DNA of 64,000 nt from Pseudomonas arsenicoxydans (GCF_006438915.1 NZ_RCZE01000010.1:1-64000), one strand, 5' to 3'; shown: positions 17,939-27,372, counted from the first letter of the stretch. The notes: generated by a model from the sequence alone, not told the origin. Program-made: numbers and translations.

Positions 17939-19507
17939 TCAGTGCACAGCCCTGGTCTTGCCTTCCCAATACGCTTTACGCAGTTCGGTTTTCAGTACCT
18001 TGCCCGCCGGGCTACGCGGTAGCTGCTCGATGAAATCGACACTCTTCGGTGTCTTGACACTCCCCAGCCGTTCCTTGACCAGCGCTATCAGGTCATCTCC
18101 CGTGCAGCTCCGGCCAGGCTTGAGCTGGACGATCGCCTTCACCGCTTCGCCCCATTTATCGTCAGGAATGCCGATTACAGAGCAATCCTGAACAGCATCA
18201 TGGGTCGTAAGTACCTGTTCGATCTCGTTCGGATAAACGTTGAATCCGCCGGTGATGATCATGTCCTTCATACGATCGACAATCGTGATGTAGCCGTCCT
18301 CTGCCATGACCCCAACGTCGCCTGTGTGGTGCCAGCCCTGCTGACGGACTTCAGCAGTCGCCTGCGGATTCTTGAAGTAGCCCGGCGTCACCAGATCGCC
18401 GCGGATGCAGATTTCCCCCGCGGCACCGCGCGCCACTTCCTCACCTTCGTCATTCAGGATGGCGACGGTATTGAGTACACACGGCCGGCCAATGGATTGC
18501 AGGCGTGTTTCATTGATCGTGCCGTCCGCGCCGATGTAGTCCCAAGGCGCCTTGGCGGTAATCGCCGCCGGTGCTTCGGACTGGCCGAACGCCTCGGACA
18601 TGACCGGGCCGAACACCTGCACGGCTTCCTTGAGTTTTTCCAGCGACGTCGGCGCAGCGCCGACCAGGAAATGCTTCAGCGAGCTATAGTCGCGCTGGCG
18701 GATGTCGGGCAACGCCAGCAGCATGTACAGCACGGTCGGCGGCAGGAAAAGGTGGGTGACCTTGTAGTGTTCGATCGCGTCGGCCACCGCTTCAGGGCCC
18801 GCGCCGGCCATGATCGCGTTGGTTCCGCCGCGCGCGAAGTGCAGGCAGCCGGTGAGGCCGGCGGTATGGGTCATCGGCGCTACCACCAGATGGCAGGTGC
18901 TGTCGTGATAATCGAAGTGCGCGTAGAAGTTGCTGAAGAAGGTGTGGATGTTGCGATGGGTAATCATCACGCCCTTCGACTTTCCGGTCGTGCCACCGGT
19001 GGGGTACAAGGCAAAGGTATCGTCCAGGCTGCCGGTTCCCACGGCGGGGGTAAAGTTCGCCGGCGCACCTTGCGACCACGCCGCCAGAGACGTCCCCACA
19101 CCGCAATCGCCGTCGATGCAAACAAGCTCGCGAAGGCCAGGGCAGCGTTCTTTCAGTTGCGCCGCCTCAGTGGCGTAGGTGCTATGGAACAGCAGCAATT
19201 CGCCTTCAAAGTCATTGAATAGGTCCGCATTGGCTGACACCGTATTGCGCGGATTGACCGGCAGCCAGACACACCGTGCGCGGAACACGCCCAGCAGCGC
19301 TAGGAATGCCACAGTGCAATTGGGCGCGAGAATACCGACATGACCACCGGCGCTAAATCCGTTGTGGGCGATTGCGCCGGCAATGGCTTGCGTCACGGGT
19401 GCCGCTTGGGCATAGGTCACTGCGCTGGCATCGTTGCCAACGTCGACGAAGGCCCGATTGTTCGGGTAAAAACGTACTGCGTTATCGAAGTGATCGATGA
19501 TCCGCAT
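17939..19507 (-). CDS. Acyl-CoA synthetase (AMP-forming)
   Basis: 522 residues of the ANL superfamily: YPTGGTTGKSKGVMITH P-loop, QSEAPAA, GWHHTGDVGVM, DRMKDMIITGGFNVYPNEIE and the catalytic lysine region SPAGKVLKTELR. It is only distantly related to the ligase at 13826, so the island has two CoA-activating enzymes, perhaps for the parent acid and a later intermediate. It lies between the dehydrogenase and the SDR on the same strand and is probably part of the DUF1254-led operon. Confidence 0.92.
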   Translation of the reverse strand: MRIIDHFDNAVRFYPNNRAFVDVGNDASAVTYAQAAPVTQAIAGAIAHNGFSAGGHVGILAPNCTVAFLALLGVFRARCVWLPVNPRNTVSANADLFNDFEGELLLFHSTYATEAAQLKERCPGLRELVCIDGDCGVGTSLAAWSQGAPANFTPAVGTGSLDDTFALYPTGGTTGKSKGVMITHRNIHTFFSNFYAHFDYHDSTCHLVVAPMTHTAGLTGCLHFARGGTNAIMAGAGPEAVADAIEHYKVTHLFLPPTVLYMLLALPDIRQRDYSSLKHFLVGAAPTSLEKLKEAVQVFGPVMSEAFGQSEAPAAITAKAPWDYIGADGTINETRLQSIGRPCVLNTVAILNDEGEEVARGAAGEICIRGDLVTPGYFKNPQATAEVRQQGWHHTGDVGVMAEDGYITIVDRMKDMIITGGFNVYPNEIEQVLTTHDAVQDCSVIGIPDDKWGEAVKAIVQLKPGRSCTGDDLIALVKERLGSVKTPKSVDFIEQLPRSPAGKVLKTELRKAYWEGKTRAVH

Positions 19508-19624
19508 GGCAAATGCACTCCATAAAACGTGGTTTCCACAACGACTGGCTTTTTCGACACAGCGTTATCCTCGGGCTGCACATCTGGCAGCCCGGGAATG
19601 GGGTGGACGGGGTCGGTGGGGGAA

Positions 19625-20893
19625 TCAATTGGCGCGTTGGTAGGCGCGGCTCAGCCAGCGCATGCCCTTGAGCTTGAGGACGTTGGTTTCGCCATCCTCG
19701 ATCATCGATGCCCGGGCGTCGCGCATGAGCTTCTCGATCGGGTATTCCTTGGTCAGGCCATTGCCGCCGAACAGTTGCAGCGCTTCGCTGGCCACCTGGA
19801 ACGCGGTTTCGGTGACATAGGTCTTGCTGGTAATCGAGGCCAGCAGATGAGGGCCCTTTTCGCTGTAGTTGTAGGCGAACACGCGATGCGCAATAGCGCG
19901 CGAAAGCTCGACTTTTTGCCACAGGTCGAAGGTGCGCAGCTGCACGCTCTGATGGTTGATGATCGGTGTGCCGCCTTGTTTGCGCTCGTGCACATACGCC
20001 AGTGCATGCTCAAAGGCTGCGCGCGCTACGCCGGTGAAGGTCGCCGCCATTTCCATGTTGCCGAACGTCAAGGCACCAAAGAAGCTGGTGATGGCCGCTT
20101 CACCTTCGGCGAGGGCATATTTGCGGGGCACACGGACTTCATTGAAATAGATCTCACCCTGGGGCAGGGCGCGCTGACCGAGTTTTTCCAGCGGTTTGCC
20201 TTTCGAGACACCTGGCAGATCTAGCGGAATGAGAATGGCGATGTGATTCAGGCCAGCGCCATTTTCCAGGCCATCGCCGTAGTCGCAAGGAATGTAGGCC
20301 AGCGCTGTCTGGGCCAGCGGCGCATACGACACCCATGCCGAGGACTGGCCTTGAATGATCACTTCGTCACCAACGACCCGCGCGTAAAGATTGCCGCGCG
20401 ACTGCTTGTTGCCACGCTGGACCAGGTCGGCGTCGATGTCGACGATGTCGCTGCCACGGTCGGGCTGGGTCGCGAGCCAGCAGCCAGGGAGTGAACCGAA
20501 TCGCTCGATGATTTCAGGGTTGCCGCTGTTGTGCGCTGCATACGCCGGGAACGAGGAGGCCAGTGTGGCGATGGCCAGGCCCGAATCACCCCAGCCAAGC
20601 TCTTCAAAGATGATCGGCATGATGCGCGATTTCTGCTGACTGTCCATTGCCGCCAGTGCACCCAGATCGAGCAGGCCCGATTCGTGCACCTGACGCATGT
20701 AATCGAACAGGGGAGAGCCCGGCGCAACCACTTCTTCGGCAGTCATTTTGTCCAGCTCAGCGCCAATCGGGCGCATGACGTTCTTGGCGAAGCCGTGCGC
20801 CACTTCCTGAATGGCCCGCTCTTCTTCTGTCAGATCGCTTTCCAGACCGCAAAGACCCAGAACAGGCTCGACAATTTTCTCCAGATCGAACAT
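19625..20893 (-). CDS. Acyl-CoA dehydrogenase
   Basis: 422 residues with the full ACAD plan: N-terminal helical domain, a middle beta domain (CWLATQPDRGSD, AYIPCDYGDG) and the C-terminal four-helix bundle with LQLFGGNGLTKEYPIEKLMRDA, the usual FAD/flavin-contact segment. It introduces an alpha,beta double bond into an acyl-CoA and hands electrons to ETF. The gap to the next downstream gene (19508-19624) contains a hairpin CGGGCTGC/GCAGCCCG at 19572-19594 without T-run. Confidence 0.92.
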   Translation of the reverse strand: MFDLEKIVEPVLGLCGLESDLTEEERAIQEVAHGFAKNVMRPIGAELDKMTAEEVVAPGSPLFDYMRQVHESGLLDLGALAAMDSQQKSRIMPIIFEELGWGDSGLAIATLASSFPAYAAHNSGNPEIIERFGSLPGCWLATQPDRGSDIVDIDADLVQRGNKQSRGNLYARVVGDEVIIQGQSSAWVSYAPLAQTALAYIPCDYGDGLENGAGLNHIAILIPLDLPGVSKGKPLEKLGQRALPQGEIYFNEVRVPRKYALAEGEAAITSFFGALTFGNMEMAATFTGVARAAFEHALAYVHERKQGGTPIINHQSVQLRTFDLWQKVELSRAIAHRVFAYNYSEKGPHLLASITSKTYVTETAFQVASEALQLFGGNGLTKEYPIEKLMRDARASMIEDGETNVLKLKGMRWLSRAYQRAN

Positions 20894-21037
20894 CGATAAT
20901 TCCTCTTGTTATTGTTCCAACCGATTGATTGAGAGTAATCCCGTAACGAAAACCCCGGCTTATCGAATCGGGCACAGCGCTTGTCTCTGCGCCCCTGATT
21001 TGAAATGGCTCGACAGGCCGGAGTCGGCACGATGGAG

Positions 21038-22534
21038 TTACGGCTTCACTTCCTCGATCTCGCCTGGCCGCCAAGTCTTGTTGAACCACGGCTCAAGTGG
21101 CCCGTAGAGACGCAGCACGGTGTTCCAGCCTTTGCCCGGCGTGGTTTGAACCCAGTTGCTTTCCTTGCCGGGCGGCGCTTTGGGGCCGAAATACAGGTCC
21201 ACCGATGTATCGGGGTTGAGCACGATGCCTTTCCTCTCGCTGCCGATACTCGGGAACTGCTGGTCGGTCTGCAGCATTGAGCGAGTCTGATTGTCGTAGA
21301 GCACGACCGACCAGAAGTTCTTCGCCGGGATATTGGGCGGCAGGTGCAGCCGGTAGGTCTTGGCTCCATCGAAGGGCTGCTGGTTGGCGTCCACGAATGC
21401 GGTTGCGTACTGCGACCCAACGCCCACCATTTTGGCGATCATCGCAGGCGTGTTGGCGGTGGCGTAGAAGTAGAAGTACGTGCGTGGATCGAGCAAGCGC
21501 ACGCCGTCACGCTCGTAGCGATGGCTGCCACCGACGAAGGGTGTACCCCAGGCGCTGTTCGGGTAGAAATACGAATCCTTGATGCGCGAGCGGAAGGTGA
21601 GCGTGCGTGCTGTGGCGCTGCCGACGGCTGCGGCCTCGGTGAGGATCTTTTTCATCCGCTCGTCAGGCGCGAACGGTTTGCCTTTCTCGATGCCGATAGC
21701 GGCCAACACACCGAGCGTTTCCGGGTCCATCGCCGCATTCGATTCCTCCTGCACCACTTCGTTGACCTCGTCAAAGAAGGTGATGTCCAGGGCATGGATG
21801 GTATTGAACGCCTTGCCGGAGACATTGACGAAGTTCGTCGGCGGCGGGGTGGTGGTGGCCTGCGCCAGTGGATAGATGCGCAGGTGCTGCTTGATGTTCT
21901 CGACGCCAGGTTTCGGGTCGCCATTGAGCTGAAATGCCCGGGTGATGAATATGTTACCGAGAGTCGGTGACCTGAATACGAAATAGCCTTCTGGCACAGG
22001 GCCGTCGTATCCCGGCGGCAGCAACAGGTACTTGCCGCCCTTGCCTTTGTCGGGTCCGGCGTTGCCGAGGTCGCCGACGTAACGGAACCAGAAGTCGTCG
22101 ATGATGCTGAGCGTGTTGGGTGGGCTTTCGATGACGATCGGTCCGTCCTTGAGGTCAATCCAGGCCCAGCCGTAGATGTTTTCGCTGTTGCCCGTCAGGA
22201 ACAGCGACTTGGCGTCCATCAGGTTCTCGAACAGCGCAACGGTCTGGTTGGCCGGTCCGAACTGGGTGATGCCCTTGCGTATCGCGGACAGCGAAGCCGC
22301 GGGCATGGCCGTAAGGAATGCCTGCACGCCGCGCTGGAAGTCGAGGTTATCGTAGACCTTCTGTACCGTCGCCTCGTCCGGGAAACCGTCGTTGAACCTG
22401 AGGGGGCCGAGCCGCGTCTCGAGGCTATTGGGTGTCACGATCGAAGGCGGGATGTCCGTTTTGTAGGTCTGGGCGAATGCCGACGACACCGTGGATGCAC
22501 CGAGCAGCATGAGGGTTGCAAGTCTGATGTTCAT
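21038..22534 (-). CDS. DUF1254/DUF1214 protein, copy 2
   Basis: 498 residues: signal peptide (MNIRLATLMLLGASTVSSAFA), DUF1254 in the first half (ESPPNTLSIIDDFWFRYVGD) and DUF1214 at the C-terminus (NFWSVVLYDNQTRSMLQTDQ). It is a tandem duplicate of the gene at 22568-24097: most of the sequence is the same, with the C-terminal domain nearly identical. Only 33 bases separate them, so they share a transcript. Family function is undefined; members are periplasmic and often occur with lipid or xenobiotic clusters. Confidence 0.9.
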   Translation of the reverse strand: MNIRLATLMLLGASTVSSAFAQTYKTDIPPSIVTPNSLETRLGPLRFNDGFPDEATVQKVYDNLDFQRGVQAFLTAMPAASLSAIRKGITQFGPANQTVALFENLMDAKSLFLTGNSENIYGWAWIDLKDGPIVIESPPNTLSIIDDFWFRYVGDLGNAGPDKGKGGKYLLLPPGYDGPVPEGYFVFRSPTLGNIFITRAFQLNGDPKPGVENIKQHLRIYPLAQATTTPPPTNFVNVSGKAFNTIHALDITFFDEVNEVVQEESNAAMDPETLGVLAAIGIEKGKPFAPDERMKKILTEAAAVGSATARTLTFRSRIKDSYFYPNSAWGTPFVGGSHRYERDGVRLLDPRTYFYFYATANTPAMIAKMVGVGSQYATAFVDANQQPFDGAKTYRLHLPPNIPAKNFWSVVLYDNQTRSMLQTDQQFPSIGSERKGIVLNPDTSVDLYFGPKAPPGKESNWVQTTPGKGWNTVLRLYGPLEPWFNKTWRPGEIEEVKP

Positions 22535-22567
22535 GTATTGATTCCTTACATTGTCCGCGTCAAAGGC

Positions 22568-24097
22568 TTACTTGATCTCTTCGATTTCACCCGGTTGCCA
22601 GGTCTTGTCGAACCAGGCATCGAGCGGGCCATAGAGACGGAAGAGGGTGTTCCAGCCTTTGCCAGGGAGGGTCTGCACCCAGTTGCTTTCCTTGCCGGGT
22701 GGCGGCTTGGGACCGAAATACAGGTCGGCCGAGGTATCGGGGTTGATCACGATGCCTTTGCGCTGGCTGCCGATGCTCGGGAACTGCTGGTCGGTCTGCA
22801 GCATCGAGCGCGTCTGATTGTCGTAGAGCACGACGGACCAGAAATTCTTCGCCGGAATGTTCGGCGGCAGGTGCAGCCGGTAATTCTTGGCCCCGTCGAG
22901 TGGCTGACCCTTGGCATCGACGAATGCCGCCGCGTATTGCGAACCGACGCCGACCATCTTCTTCACCAGTGCGGGCGTATTGACTGTGGCATAGAAGAAG
23001 AAGAAGGAGCGCGCGTCGAGCTGGCGGATGCCGTCGCGCTGGAATTGATAATCGGCGCCGGAGAAAAGCCTGCGCCACGCGCTGTTCGGGTAGAAATATG
23101 CATCCGTCGATCGGGCTCTATAGGCGTTCGCCCGTGCCGTGGCGCTGCCGACCGCTGCCGCTTCGGTGAGGATCTTTTTCATCCGCGCGTCGGGCGCGAA
23201 TGGCTTGCCTTTTTCGATGCCGATGGCGGCGAGCAATCCGAGTGTCTCAGGATCTTGCGCCGCGTTCGGCTCCTCCTGCACCACCTCGTTGACCTCTTCG
23301 AAGAACGAGAAGTCCATCGAGTGGATGGTGTTGATCGTTTTACCGGAAATGTTGACGAAGGTCGTCGCCGGTGGATTGGCGGCCTGGGCCAACGGATAGA
23401 TGCGCAATTGCTTCTTGAAGCCATCGACCGCAGGTTTGGTGTCACCGTTTACCAAAAAGCCACGGCTGACGAACCAGTTGTTGAAAGTAGGGGATTTGAA
23501 GACGTGGTAACCCTGCGGGAGTTCCCCCTCGTAGTTCGGAGGTAGCAACAGGTATTTGCCACCCTGACCCTTGTCGGGCCCGGCGTTACCGAGATCTGTG
23601 ACGTAGCGATACCAGAAATCATCGATGACGCCGAGTGTATTGGGTGGGCTTTCGATCACGACCGGCCCGTTCTTCAGATCGATCCAGCCCGATGCGTACA
23701 CGTTCTCGCTGTTGCCCGTCAGGAACAGTGATCTGGAGTCCAGCAGGGTCTCGGCGAGGAACACTGTTCCATTGTCCGGACCGAGCGTCCTGATGGCTCT
23801 GCGCATCGCCGCTTGCGACGCTGCAGGAATGGTCGTGAGAAACGCCTGCACGCCGCGCTGGAAGTCGAGGTTGTCGTAGACCTTCTGCACGGTCTCCTCG
23901 TCCGGGAAACCGTCGGTGAAGTGCAGGGTACCGAGACGTGTCTCGAGGGTGTCAGGTGTCACGATCGAGGGCGGGATATCGGTCTTGTAGGACTGGGCAA
24001 CTGCCGTCGAAGCCGCGAGTAAACCAAGCACGATGCAGAGGGACGATTTAAGTCTGCGTCTAGCACTTCCTGCACGGCTCGTTTGGGGCAATGTCAT
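22568..24097 (-). CDS. DUF1254/DUF1214 protein, copy 1
   Basis: 509 residues. A basic N-terminus and hydrophobic stretch (LKSSLCIVLGLLAASTAVA) form a signal peptide, followed by DUF1254 (IDDFWYRYVTDLGNAG) and DUF1214 (SVVLYDNQTRSMLQTDQQ). It is the first gene after the regulatory box at 24180-24210, so it probably heads the - strand operon of DUF1254 pair, dehydrogenase, synthetase, SDR and sulfatase. Function unknown; binding or modification of a hydrophobic ligand in the periplasm is the usual suggestion. Confidence 0.9.
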   Translation of the reverse strand: MTLPQTSRAGSARRRLKSSLCIVLGLLAASTAVAQSYKTDIPPSIVTPDTLETRLGTLHFTDGFPDEETVQKVYDNLDFQRGVQAFLTTIPAASQAAMRRAIRTLGPDNGTVFLAETLLDSRSLFLTGNSENVYASGWIDLKNGPVVIESPPNTLGVIDDFWYRYVTDLGNAGPDKGQGGKYLLLPPNYEGELPQGYHVFKSPTFNNWFVSRGFLVNGDTKPAVDGFKKQLRIYPLAQAANPPATTFVNISGKTINTIHSMDFSFFEEVNEVVQEEPNAAQDPETLGLLAAIGIEKGKPFAPDARMKKILTEAAAVGSATARANAYRARSTDAYFYPNSAWRRLFSGADYQFQRDGIRQLDARSFFFFYATVNTPALVKKMVGVGSQYAAAFVDAKGQPLDGAKNYRLHLPPNIPAKNFWSVVLYDNQTRSMLQTDQQFPSIGSQRKGIVINPDTSADLYFGPKPPPGKESNWVQTLPGKGWNTLFRLYGPLDAWFDKTWQPGEIEEIK

Positions 24098-24179
24098 TCT
24101 TATTGTTCTCCATTGATGCGGACGAAGTCATCCAGCCGATGTTGGCTGCCCTATTTTGGGAACTGCACCGCATCAATGG

Positions 24180-24210
24180 TTTGTTAATGCACGACAAACA
24201 TTTGTGATTG
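24180..24210 (-). promoter_or_regulatory. 31-bp regulatory box upstream of DUF1254 operon
   Basis: Read on the - strand, the box begins CAATCACAAATG and ends GCATTAACAA. It is identical base for base to 25272-25302 read on +. In each case it lies upstream of a gene start, and an AAAAT element begins exactly 24 bases after the last A of TTAACAA. This fits an activator site plus promoter, probably for one of the adjacent AraC proteins. Confidence 0.8.
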
Positions 24211-24214
24211 GATG

Positions 24215-25231
24215 TCACTGCGCCTGAGGCGAGGTCGAACGGATGCGGCGCCAGACACTGGGCGACATCCCATACCAGCGCTTGAAGGCGTGTGACAGTG
24301 AGCTTTGCTCGGCATAACCGAGTAACAACGCCACTTGGGAAATTCGCAGCGTCGGATCACTGAGATACAACGCCGCTCGTTCGCGGCGGATATCGTCCAC
24401 CTGCTTCTCGAATGCCAGCCCTTGGTCTTCCAGGCGCCGCTGCAGGGTACGAACGCTGACGAAGTAATGGCTGGCGAGGGTGTCGAGTGTGCAACGGCCG
24501 GTTGGCAGGAGTTTACGAATCAGTGCATCCAGCTGATGTTCGAGGTCGAGTCCGGAGGCGTCTGCAATCCGCTCCAGATAGTCGGTGACGAGCGCCTTCA
24601 TCTCTGGATCATTGCCGTCCATCGGGCGCGCAGTGTCACTTGCAGAAAATTCGAGCCCGAACGTAGCTTGCGAGAACTTCGACGGACAACCGAAGGCACG
24701 GGAATAGAATTCCTTCGTTTGCAGGGGGGCATGGGTGAAGAAAATCGCTCGCGGCCGGGCATTGGCACCGGCCAGTATCTGAAAAACATTGACGCCCGCC
24801 ATGAGACACCATTGTTCGAACTGGCGCGCGATGCCCACTCTGGGCACTTTGAGCTGATAGCTCATACGCAGCCCACCGGCAATGGTCTGGCCTTGCAGTT
24901 CCACGGCCGGGTTCAGCAAGTTGATGAACCGCGCGGCAGCCCCGATGGCTTCGCCCACCGTTGCGCACTGGGTCAATACCAGCATGACCGGGCCGAGTGG
25001 CGCGCGTCCTTGTACTGAAGCGAGACGAATGCCGAAATCCGGGCATTCCAGGTCTTCGGCGCATGCCTCCATCAAGCGGATCAACGGTGCGCCAGGAATC
25101 TTCATATCGCTTTGATCAGGACCATGCAGCGGAAGATGAAAGCGTTCTTCGTAACGCACCACATCACCGCCCAGTTCCTCGATCAGTTTGGCAAAGCCCT
25201 GCAGTACCCAGCCGCGCATGTATGGCGTCAT
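24215..25231 (-). CDS. AraC-family transcriptional regulator
   Basis: 338 residues. ATG 25231 is chosen because AAGGAG lies nine bases upstream; an ATG at 25270 in frame overlaps the regulatory box and lacks a ribosome site. The N-terminal ~190 residues are the Arabinose_bd-type ligand domain. The C-terminus has two helix-turn-helix units: TLDTLASHYFVSVRTLQRRL, then the signature RISQVALLLGYAEQSSLSHAFKRWYG. It lies between the two copies of the 31-bp box and is divergent from a second AraC gene. It is a prime candidate to bind these boxes. Confidence 0.92.
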   Translation of the reverse strand: MTPYMRGWVLQGFAKLIEELGGDVVRYEERFHLPLHGPDQSDMKIPGAPLIRLMEACAEDLECPDFGIRLASVQGRAPLGPVMLVLTQCATVGEAIGAAARFINLLNPAVELQGQTIAGGLRMSYQLKVPRVGIARQFEQWCLMAGVNVFQILAGANARPRAIFFTHAPLQTKEFYSRAFGCPSKFSQATFGLEFSASDTARPMDGNDPEMKALVTDYLERIADASGLDLEHQLDALIRKLLPTGRCTLDTLASHYFVSVRTLQRRLEDQGLAFEKQVDDIRRERAALYLSDPTLRISQVALLLGYAEQSSLSHAFKRWYGMSPSVWRRIRSTSPQAQ

Positions 25232-25271
25232 ACCACTTCTCCTTGATGACGTGGCTGCTTGAAACGGCATT

Positions 25272-25302
25272 CAATCACAAATGTTTGTCGTGCATTAACA
25301 AA
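25272..25302 (+). promoter_or_regulatory. 31-bp regulatory box upstream of second AraC gene
   Basis: A second exact copy of the 24180-24210 box, in the same orientation relative to its target gene at 25391 and with the same distance to AAAAT (25325-25329). It lies in the intergenic space of the divergent AraC pair, so it could affect both promoters. Confidence 0.8.
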
Positions 25303-25390
25303 ATTGCCGCCGGCGTCGGTGCCTAAAATGGACCGCGTCAGTCGACGCGATATCGCTCGGTGCCGACTTGGACAATCAGAGGTTTATACC

Positions 25391-26482
25391 GTGACGACAA
25401 GCAATGAATACAGCGATGTAATTGGCGCGCAGCGGGCGCTGAAAGATGGCTTTGCGCCGAACACGCCAAGCAGTGGTTCATCGATCATTGGTGCCTATGC
25501 CATCGCGATTGCCGAAGCGCTCGAAAACCAGGGTGCCAGCGCCGATCAGGTCTTTCACTCCTGCGGGGTGATGCTGCCTGCGACCACCGATCCGATGCTG
25601 CGCATCGATAATCAAACCATCGCAAAACTGTATGCCGCGGCCGTACAGGCCACAAAGGATCCGTGTTTCGGCCTGCGTGCCGGGGAGACCTTGCGTCCGG
25701 CCAATCTGCATGCGATGGGCTTTGCGCTGCTGGCCAGCATTTCCATACGGGACTTTGCGCAACGGTTGAGCTCGCTCTACCGCGTCATTTCGCAGAATGC
25801 CAACATCCGCGTAGAGGAACGAAACAACACGTTTCTGCTCATCACTTCGAGCGCAGCGGGTGCGCAGGTGTGCCATGAAACTCACGATGCTTACATCGCG
25901 TTGATCTTTGCGCTGTTGCGGACCATTTCCGGCAATCGGTTCCGTTTAAGCAGACTCGAGTTGATCCGACCTGCCTCTGAAGGCATGGCTCAGGTGTTTT
26001 CCAGCTACTTCCAATGCGACGTCGAGTTCAGTCGGCCCGAGATTGTGATGGCGATGGACCTCGACCTGGTGGACAAGCGGCTCCCGGGGGCCAACGAGGA
26101 GCTTGCCTTGAGTCATGACCGTACGGTGATGGAGTACCTTCAGCGCATTGAACGGGGCGATATCGTCAATCGCGTCCGGGCCATTGTCAGTAGCGAATTG
26201 TCCTCGCGTGCACTGAACAAGGATCGAGTGGCAGAGCGGCTGCACATCAGTACCCGCGGCTTGCAATTGAAGCTCGCCGCCAGAGACACCAGTTTTCAGG
26301 AAATCCTCGACCACACACGGCGCACCAATGCGCTCGCCTTCATGTCGCGCAGTTCGGTGTCGGTGACGGAAGCGGCTTTTTCCCTGGGTTTTTCCGAAGT
26401 CAGCAATTTTACCCGTGCCTTCAAGCGATGGACCGGCATGGCACCGAGCCAATATCGCCAGAGTCTCGGGTTGGAGCGCTGA
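25391..26482 (+). CDS. AraC-family transcriptional regulator
   Basis: 363 residues from GTG 25391, which has AGAGG upstream. The frame is open back to 25259, but earlier starts fall in or near the regulatory box. N-terminal Arabinose_bd-type ligand domain, then two helix-turn-helix units (KDRVAERLHISTRGLQLKL and VTEAAFSLGFSEVSNFTRAFKRW). It is the third AraC of this subclass in the island and carries one of the two 31-bp boxes in its own promoter region, suggesting autoregulation or cross-regulation with the divergent AraC gene. Confidence 0.92.
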   Translation: MTTSNEYSDVIGAQRALKDGFAPNTPSSGSSIIGAYAIAIAEALENQGASADQVFHSCGVMLPATTDPMLRIDNQTIAKLYAAAVQATKDPCFGLRAGETLRPANLHAMGFALLASISIRDFAQRLSSLYRVISQNANIRVEERNNTFLLITSSAAGAQVCHETHDAYIALIFALLRTISGNRFRLSRLELIRPASEGMAQVFSSYFQCDVEFSRPEIVMAMDLDLVDKRLPGANEELALSHDRTVMEYLQRIERGDIVNRVRAIVSSELSSRALNKDRVAERLHISTRGLQLKLAARDTSFQEILDHTRRTNALAFMSRSSVSVTEAAFSLGFSEVSNFTRAFKRWTGMAPSQYRQSLGLER

Positions 26483-26508
26483 CAGGGCAGGGCAGAGCGC
26501 AATCGGGA

Positions 26509-27372
26509 TCAAGAATCGAAGCCATTTAGAACCTGATACGAATCGAATGGCACATAACGCGATTGCCGGTCACGCAACACGCTCACCATCGCGACCTCGG
26601 GATCACGCGGCAGAATCAACCGGCCGCCGCAGGCCACCAGGTAATCCAACAATCGTTCTTTCTCATCGATCAAGGATTCTGGGTTGCGGTCATAGGCGCT
26701 GGTCACATCCAGTTGCAGCCACTGGCGCCCCGGCACCAGGTCACCGGCAAATATCACCGGGCCACCGGGCAAGTCGATCTCCGGCAATAGTTGCCCGGGG
26801 GTGTAGCCATCGCTGCCATGCAAGCGCCAACCAGCGCCGAGCTCGTCGCAGTCGGGGCCTTCGATCAGGTTCAGTCGACCACTGCTTTCCAATTGCCGCA
26901 CTATCTGCGGCACAAACAGCGTCCGATCGCGCGGATGGGGCTGCCGTGCCCGGGTCCAGTGACGTTTGCTGGTGATATAGCGCGCCGCCGGAAACAACAA
27001 GCGAGGTGTCTCGCCGCCCTTGATCATCGCGCTCAGGCCGGCCGGTAATTGCGCGTGCAGATGAGTCAGCAACACCACATGAATGTCGTGTTCATTCAAG
27101 CCTTGCCGATTCAGACTATCCAGCAGACCCGGACTACCCGGCTGGCAGCGACAGGTGCGTGGTGTCGCAGCCAGCAGGGCATCGGCACCGGCCAGCACGA
27201 GAATATTGCGCCCGTTCTGTTGTACCAATAACCCGCGAGAAGCCAGTTCGACCCGGTTGTCATGGTCAGGCTTGACCCAGGCGGCCCAGGACTCGCGCGG
27301 GGTGTTGCCGAACATTACGCCCCCGTCGAGTTTGCGGCGCTTGCCGTCCAGCGTGGAAATCGTGCAATTCAC
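26509..27372 (-). CDS. Metallo-beta-lactamase-fold protein with degenerate metal site
   Basis: 287 residues starting at GTG 27372 with GAGG upstream. The fold is recognisable: LDGGVMFGNTPRESW, VVLLTHLH, SDGYTPGQ, VIFAGDLVPG. In active members the first motif is HxHxDH. Here it is H-L-H-A-Q-L, so the aspartate and the last histidine are lost. The TPGH histidine is a glutamine (TPGQ), and the final His-containing strand reads LPRDPE. Only the first two histidines and the GD aspartate remain. It is therefore probably not a normal zinc hydrolase: a binding protein, a structural relic or an enzyme with altered chemistry. Confidence 0.85.
   Translation of the reverse strand: MNCTISTLDGKRRKLDGGVMFGNTPRESWAAWVKPDHDNRVELASRGLLVQQNGRNILVLAGADALLAATPRTCRCQPGSPGLLDSLNRQGLNEHDIHVVLLTHLHAQLPAGLSAMIKGGETPRLLFPAARYITSKRHWTRARQPHPRDRTLFVPQIVRQLESSGRLNLIEGPDCDELGAGWRLHGSDGYTPGQLLPEIDLPGGPVIFAGDLVPGRQWLQLDVTSAYDRNPESLIDEKERLLDYLVACGGRLILPRDPEVAMVSVLRDRQSRYVPFDSYQVLNGFDS

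Noticed and set aside
18200..19222. + strand open frame opposite the acyl-CoA synthetase
   Set aside because: Composition of an antisense frame; the ANL motifs lie on the - strand.
19572..19594. Terminator after the acyl-CoA dehydrogenase
   Set aside because: The 8-bp stem has no T-run on either strand and lies between genes of the same orientation, so at most it is a processing hairpin.
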